DNA of 64,000 nucleotides from Pseudomonas abietaniphila (lineage in GTDB: Bacteria; Pseudomonadota; Gammaproteobacteria; Pseudomonadales; Pseudomonadaceae), in assembly GCF_900100795.1 (NCBI RefSeq), contig NZ_FNCO01000021.1, positions 62,001 through 126,000 of the forward strand, in the 5' to 3' direction. Every line of letters begins with the position of its first letter. Position 1 is the first letter of the stretch. The position numbers and the translations under genes are program-made. Under the pieces are notes generated by a model. The model worked only from the letters and a program-made list of their open reading frames with translations. It was not told the DNA's origin and did not search any database. Positions 60,368 through 64,000 of this stretch are shown here, one piece after another.

Positions 60368-60850
60368 TCATCTGATACAGGTTGCCTCAACATATCTGCC
60401 GTCCCTGAACGACCACGCCTTGATACCTTCTGGTTTTTCGGACTTGCCGACAATAACGGCTATTGGGTGCGGCAGATCCTGCGTGTAACGTGCAGCAAAT
60501 TTGGAGAAACTTCCGATGTCTGCCGGAGAGATCACCGGAACGGATTGGGGATGCGTATGCCAATAGCCCACCAGACGTAACCCTTGTTCGTTGGCAGCCT
60601 GGATTTCCTGACGGCACCGCTCCGCATCCAACTCTAGCCAAGACCAGCCTGACCGATCGGCGCGATGAGGCAACGTGGCCAAGGCCAGCAGCAACCCTTT
60701 CGGATCAACCGGGTTGACAAATAACTGTCCCCCTCGCTCCACGCCAAAAAGGCCCTGCCGATGACTATCCAAGATGTCCGCGACAGCTTGGGACACCAAT
60801 AGCTCGGAATTCACCTCCGGCCATCGCCAGCGCCATGCGATATCCGTCAT
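60368..60850 (-). CDS. cap3: CBASS Cap3, JAMM deconjugase
   Basis: A 160-residue JAB/JAMM metalloprotease. The zinc site is complete: Glu38, then HTH at 98-100, Ser108 and Asp111, spaced as the JAMM motif requires. In type II CBASS Cap3 removes the CD-NTase from its conjugation targets. The start overlaps the cap2 stop (ATGA). Last gene of the operon. Confidence 0.92.
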   Translation of the reverse strand: MTDIAWRWRWPEVNSELLVSQAVADILDSHRQGLFGVERGGQLFVNPVDPKGLLLALATLPHRADRSGWSWLELDAERCRQEIQAANEQGLRLVGYWHTHPQSVPVISPADIGSFSKFAARYTQDLPHPIAVIVGKSEKPEGIKAWSFRDGRYVEATCIR

Positions 60851-62631
60851 ACCGTTTCGTCCTTATCTTCCGGCCATCCGCGCTCGAGTAAGATTTGCTG
60901 CGCTCCCTCTGGCAGTTTGGGACCATGGTATTGGCCTCCTAGGCTCAGAACATCTTCAGGCCTGTAGATACTGCTGACCCAAGATGCAGTGGCGATGTTG
61001 CCGGTCAATGCGCGTAAGGCCGTGTGCGACACCATAGAGGCGATATTGGTCATTCCCAGCGAGCCGCCTGGGATAAAGCTCTCGCCACACGCGGGCAGTG
61101 GAACAACACCGCCTCCCGGCCACTCTGTAAATCTATGCAGAAAATCGCCGACGTCCGTGAACAACTGACGGCCATCAAAGGTGCCGGCTGGTGCGAATAG
61201 CGCATGGCCTACCTGGGTATACGGTTCGCTCCAGGCTTGTAAAAGCCCCCAAGGAGCGCCGCTTGATTTGGCTCGCCATACAGTGACCTCCGACTGCCAG
61301 TCTGCTGTCGTGATCACCACCAGATCTGCGTTATCAAACACTTCTGGTTTGCTGCTCATCACCACTTCGGCAAAAGTCGCATAAGCGGTGCATTCTGTCG
61401 TCGGAAGATCTAACAGAATCTTGTCCCTCAACGCGGAGGCTTTCAGTCTACCTAGGCTATCCGCTCCCAGAACGTGCCTCCCCAGATTGGCTGACACCAA
61501 AGTGTCAGGATCGATGAGGGTAAGGTGGCCGACACCGGATCGTGCCAATTGTATTGCCACCGCACTGCCTAACGAGCCAACGCCAACACAAACGACTCGA
61601 GCATTTTCAAGGTGCTGTGCAGTACCGCTTATATCGCGGGACAGAATGGACGCTCGATCAAGCACGTCCAGGGCAGTTGCTCGGACGAGCGCCGGAGGAT
61701 GTGCATTTGCGATAGCTGGCCGACGGCGCGCTGTACGCAAGCCAAACTTTGCCCCCCGCTCCTGCTGTACGCCGAGCGAGCGCACATTGAGGCAATATGT
61801 TGGAGCATCTGCCCCTCCTGGAAGCTCCAGAACAATCCATCGACTCGCCAACGTTCCATGCAGCTCAAACCATGCCAGCAATTGCTCGGCATCGTCTGGT
61901 TGAAGGTGTGGCGTGAGCCACAGCAATAAATCTTCCGGATCCGGGGTGCGGATATCCGGATAAGTCTGAAGCTTGACGTAAAAACCGGGAGTTTCGGCCG
62001 CGCGAATGACAGCGGAGCGCCCGACAACCCGTCGGTAATGCCCTTTGAGTGCAGCTACGTTCGATGCTAACCAAACCGTTTCCTGACCGGATGGCATAAC
62101 CCGGCGCGGATCGCTGAGAGCAAACAACTGCGAGGCGGCCTGAGGGCGATCCAACAGTAAGAGGTTCTGGAATGACTGACCGTGCTGAAAAGACCAGTAG
62201 GTAGTGATCTCATTCTGAAATTCGATATCGCGCGTTGCCTGGTTTGATCCCATCTTGGACAACGAAACGATCTGGGCCAAGCGAGCAAGGCTGTCCTCTA
62301 CCACGACCTCCGGGGAGCCCATAATGGGGCGCTCCTGAAAGCCATGAAGGCAAAGCCCCGACTTGGTGGCATGCGGCCAAACCAGCCATGGAGAGGGTTC
62401 GACGTTCAGCCGCAAGAGTCCACGGGGAAAGTTGGAGGGGAAACCTATACGCAGTCGGCGCTCCTGCCCCGTGTAATCGGTGGGCAAGGGGAAGTGAAAG
62501 CACGCCGCTTCGTCAGCCCGCGTGGGTGCGGGCTGGAGCAATGCATCGGCAGCATCCTGACCTAGGGTGTTTCGCAGTGCGGCGATTCCGCGCTGCAATG
62601 GCGTCTTAATAGGATCAGCCAAGGCGTCCAA
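60847..62631 (-). CDS. cap2: CBASS Cap2, E2-E1 ubiquitin-transfer-like protein
   Basis: A 594-residue fused E2-E1 enzyme that primes the CD-NTase by conjugating its C-terminus. The E2-like domain occupies about 1-150 with likely catalytic Cys94 (SGLCLHGF). The E1 adenylation domain starts near 345 with CVGVGSLGS and TLIDPDTL, NLGRH. The likely E1 Cys is Cys515 (PACGESF). The start is a TTG at 62631 inside the CD-NTase gene (17 bases overlap) with no ATG near, which may keep its expression low. Confidence 0.92.
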   Translation of the reverse strand: MDALADPIKTPLQRGIAALRNTLGQDAADALLQPAPTRADEAACFHFPLPTDYTGQERRLRIGFPSNFPRGLLRLNVEPSPWLVWPHATKSGLCLHGFQERPIMGSPEVVVEDSLARLAQIVSLSKMGSNQATRDIEFQNEITTYWSFQHGQSFQNLLLLDRPQAASQLFALSDPRRVMPSGQETVWLASNVAALKGHYRRVVGRSAVIRAAETPGFYVKLQTYPDIRTPDPEDLLLWLTPHLQPDDAEQLLAWFELHGTLASRWIVLELPGGADAPTYCLNVRSLGVQQERGAKFGLRTARRRPAIANAHPPALVRATALDVLDRASILSRDISGTAQHLENARVVCVGVGSLGSAVAIQLARSGVGHLTLIDPDTLVSANLGRHVLGADSLGRLKASALRDKILLDLPTTECTAYATFAEVVMSSKPEVFDNADLVVITTADWQSEVTVWRAKSSGAPWGLLQAWSEPYTQVGHALFAPAGTFDGRQLFTDVGDFLHRFTEWPGGGVVPLPACGESFIPGGSLGMTNIASMVSHTALRALTGNIATASWVSSIYRPEDVLSLGGQYHGPKLPEGAQQILLERGWPEDKDETV

Positions 62632-63865
62632 CTGGCTTTACGCTCGACTGAGAGGTTCCGCCACCGCTGGCCCCTCCGAAGAGCGAACCCATCGAAGCAG
62701 AGTTTCGAGTAGTGCCATCCGGTCGGCCGGGCATCGTCCAGTTCGCAGGGATCTCATTGTTCACTGCCGTAATGAATGCCGGTGCAATACCGAAATTCTT
62801 TTTCACTGCCTCGGCAAAGGAATCGTTGGATTCAAAACTTTCCAAACCCAATGAAACAGATGCACTGGCGTCCGCATGCCATTTGGCAAATGCTTGGCGA
62901 TAGCCTTGCCCCTCGCCCGGTCGATTCCACTTCTCTGCAAAGTTTTCGCCGTTATCGGCAGGATTGTAGACATAGCAGTCGCTACCTCTCTGCGCGATGT
63001 GCTGCGGCATCCTGCGAACGATTTCCAAAATTGCATCGAGCGGAGCCAGAGGCTTCGACTGCGACTCCTTTACGACATCCAGGTATGCGTGCGTGGCCAG
63101 GGTGGTGATGACCGCAGATATTGGGCGAGTATCAGCGCTCCTTGTCTTGATGGCCCATTCATCGCGATGCCGCTTGAGCAGCTTAATGGTCGCACGCAGG
63201 GGATCTTGATCGATGTAATCCTGATAATGCGGTAAAGGATCTTGTGTCGCGGCATCAAGCATCCGCTGGCTTTTGGCAACTACCAAGCTTTCCAGAGAGA
63301 TTTCTTGGGCAGAAGCAACCTGCAACCAATTCGAGTAAGGGATAGGGCTGCTTGCTTTCCACCCTGTGACCCGATCCGGAACCTCCAGCTTACCTTCGCC
63401 GTTTGCTTCGCCATTTCCGTTGATCGCGCGGGCAGGCGTGACATCGATGTGGAAACCTGGATTTTCGTCGGCATAAACGATCCGGATGCCACGACGTAAT
63501 TGCTTAACTTCTTCTTGAACGCGGGAGCCTTCCCTAAAACGCTGCTCAATCGCTTCTAGAACTTCCTTTGCACCAGCGCCCTGAGCGTGAGGAAGCCAAA
63601 TAATCGCGTCCGCATCAATGGTGTCCAGATCCGCAGGCGCGCCGGGGATTGGCTTGATGGTCGTCTTCAGCCGCATCGAGCCTTGAACGAAAATATGGGC
63701 CTCAGCGAGCAGCGGGTTGTCGGAAGCCGAGAGGATTTTTTCCAGTTGGGAGTAGCGGTCATTGATTTTTTCGTACTGCGCTTCCGACAGCGAGATTTCC
63801 CGCGCGGCGCGAAGCAGAAAATATTCCCAACTGCTGCGCTTGGTCTGTTCGTTGCTCAAAAGCAT
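62615..63865 (-). CDS. CBASS CD-NTase (cyclic oligonucleotide synthase)
   Basis: A 416-residue CD-NTase of the SMODS type. The nucleotidyltransferase motif is FVQGSMR (Gly62, Ser63). The acidic residues are Asp79 and Asp81 (ADLDTID) and a third, Asp141, in FHIDVTP. The C-terminus is GRLG, ending in the Gly that Cap2 needs to form its thioester. I cannot place it in a CD-NTase clade, nor name the product nucleotide. The ATG overlaps the stop of the upstream effector gene by one base (TAATG). Confidence 0.92.
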   Translation of the reverse strand: MLLSNEQTKRSSWEYFLLRAAREISLSEAQYEKINDRYSQLEKILSASDNPLLAEAHIFVQGSMRLKTTIKPIPGAPADLDTIDADAIIWLPHAQGAGAKEVLEAIEQRFREGSRVQEEVKQLRRGIRIVYADENPGFHIDVTPARAINGNGEANGEGKLEVPDRVTGWKASSPIPYSNWLQVASAQEISLESLVVAKSQRMLDAATQDPLPHYQDYIDQDPLRATIKLLKRHRDEWAIKTRSADTRPISAVITTLATHAYLDVVKESQSKPLAPLDAILEIVRRMPQHIAQRGSDCYVYNPADNGENFAEKWNRPGEGQGYRQAFAKWHADASASVSLGLESFESNDSFAEAVKKNFGIAPAFITAVNNEIPANWTMPGRPDGTTRNSASMGSLFGGASGGGTSQSSVKPVGRLG

Positions 63866-64000
63866 TACATAGCCTCCTGGGCCACTGGACCCAATTGCAG
63901 TGTTTGCGTAAACCGATCTTGGTTTTCTTTGTCCCGATCGAAGATCAGGTATGTATGTTGATGCTGTGTTGTGAGCAACGCGCCAAACTCGATGGCTAAT
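63865..64000 (-). CDS. Presumed CBASS effector, 3' end only
   Basis: An open frame enters at 64000 and ends in TAA at 63865-63867, one base overlapping the CD-NTase start. The last 44 residues include HTYLIFDRDKENQDRF and end GPVAQEAM. CBASS effectors (phospholipase, nuclease or membrane type) commonly sit directly upstream of the CD-NTase. This end alone does not identify the type. Confidence 0.7.
   Translation of the reverse strand, partial: LAIEFGALLTTQHQHTYLIFDRDKENQDRFTQTLQLGPVAQEAM

Noticed and set aside
61388..61903. Plus-strand frame of 171 codons inside cap2
   Set aside because: Antisense shadow of a gene with clear E1 motifs; its composition is Arg/Ser-rich.

Overview
The window reads as accessory DNA of a Pseudomonas, most likely a stretch of a large plasmid or megaplasmid. 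From memory of the family, the 465-residue DnaB at 29118-30515 closely resembles a Pseudomonas chromosomal DnaB, and RdgC, LepB and the YedK/HMCES protein also fit that genus. No ribosomal, tRNA or core metabolic operon is visible. Most genes are short, unrecognised and on the minus strand. Replication and maintenance genes (two DnaB helicases, a ParB-like protein, RdgC, an Arc-like repressor, a DksA-like protein) sit among them. I saw no transposase, integrase, CRISPR array or tRNA. The assignment to a plasmid is inference.

Layout. 0.2-3.3 kb (plus): an M50 membrane protease, two unknown genes and a ParB-like protein, with strong terminators. 3.3-12.9 kb (minus): a zinc-finger-like protein, an AP2-like/double-HTH regulator, small membrane and exported proteins, a signal peptidase I operon and a cluster of tiny membrane proteins. 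13-20 kb (minus): a C5 DNA methyltransferase, RdgC, an Arc-like protein, a DksA-like protein and a SprT-like protease with an extra C-terminal domain. 20.5-29 kb: a lipoprotein, an exported protein, a TGT/DpdA-like protein, a YedK/HMCES protein and unknowns. 29.1-32.1 kb: two dnaB genes in tandem. 32-39 kb: a GIY-YIG protein and unknowns, some on the plus strand. 39-42.4 kb: one very large protein of about 1110 residues with no motif I recognise. 42.5-52.4 kb: small operons including a PD-(D/E)xK-like nuclease, a LexA-like winged-helix protein and an Apea/HEPN-like protein. 52.6-57.9 kb: an acyltransferase with an upstream HTH regulator and its palindromic operators, then zinc-binding and membrane proteins. 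57.9-58.1 kb: three direct repeats resembling a transposon end or iterons. 58.1-59.6 kb: an unknown gene and an AbrB-MbcA/ParS antitoxin-like fusion. 59.8-64 kb: a DEDDh exonuclease facing a type II CBASS operon (CD-NTase, Cap2, Cap3). The presumed effector of that operon is cut by the window end.

Two organising features stand out. Many transcription units end in a near-stereotyped terminator (A-run, CCCC stem, GGGG, T-run) after one to four genes. At least a dozen units start with a shared promoter-proximal motif, TACGYGTTAY when read toward the gene. It overlaps a plausible extended -10 and is conserved beyond what sigma-70 needs, which suggests an element-wide regulon under a common regulator. 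CBASS is the clear defence system. The promoter motif, the tandem DnaB pair, the TGT-like protein and the giant unknown protein are the most novel-looking parts.
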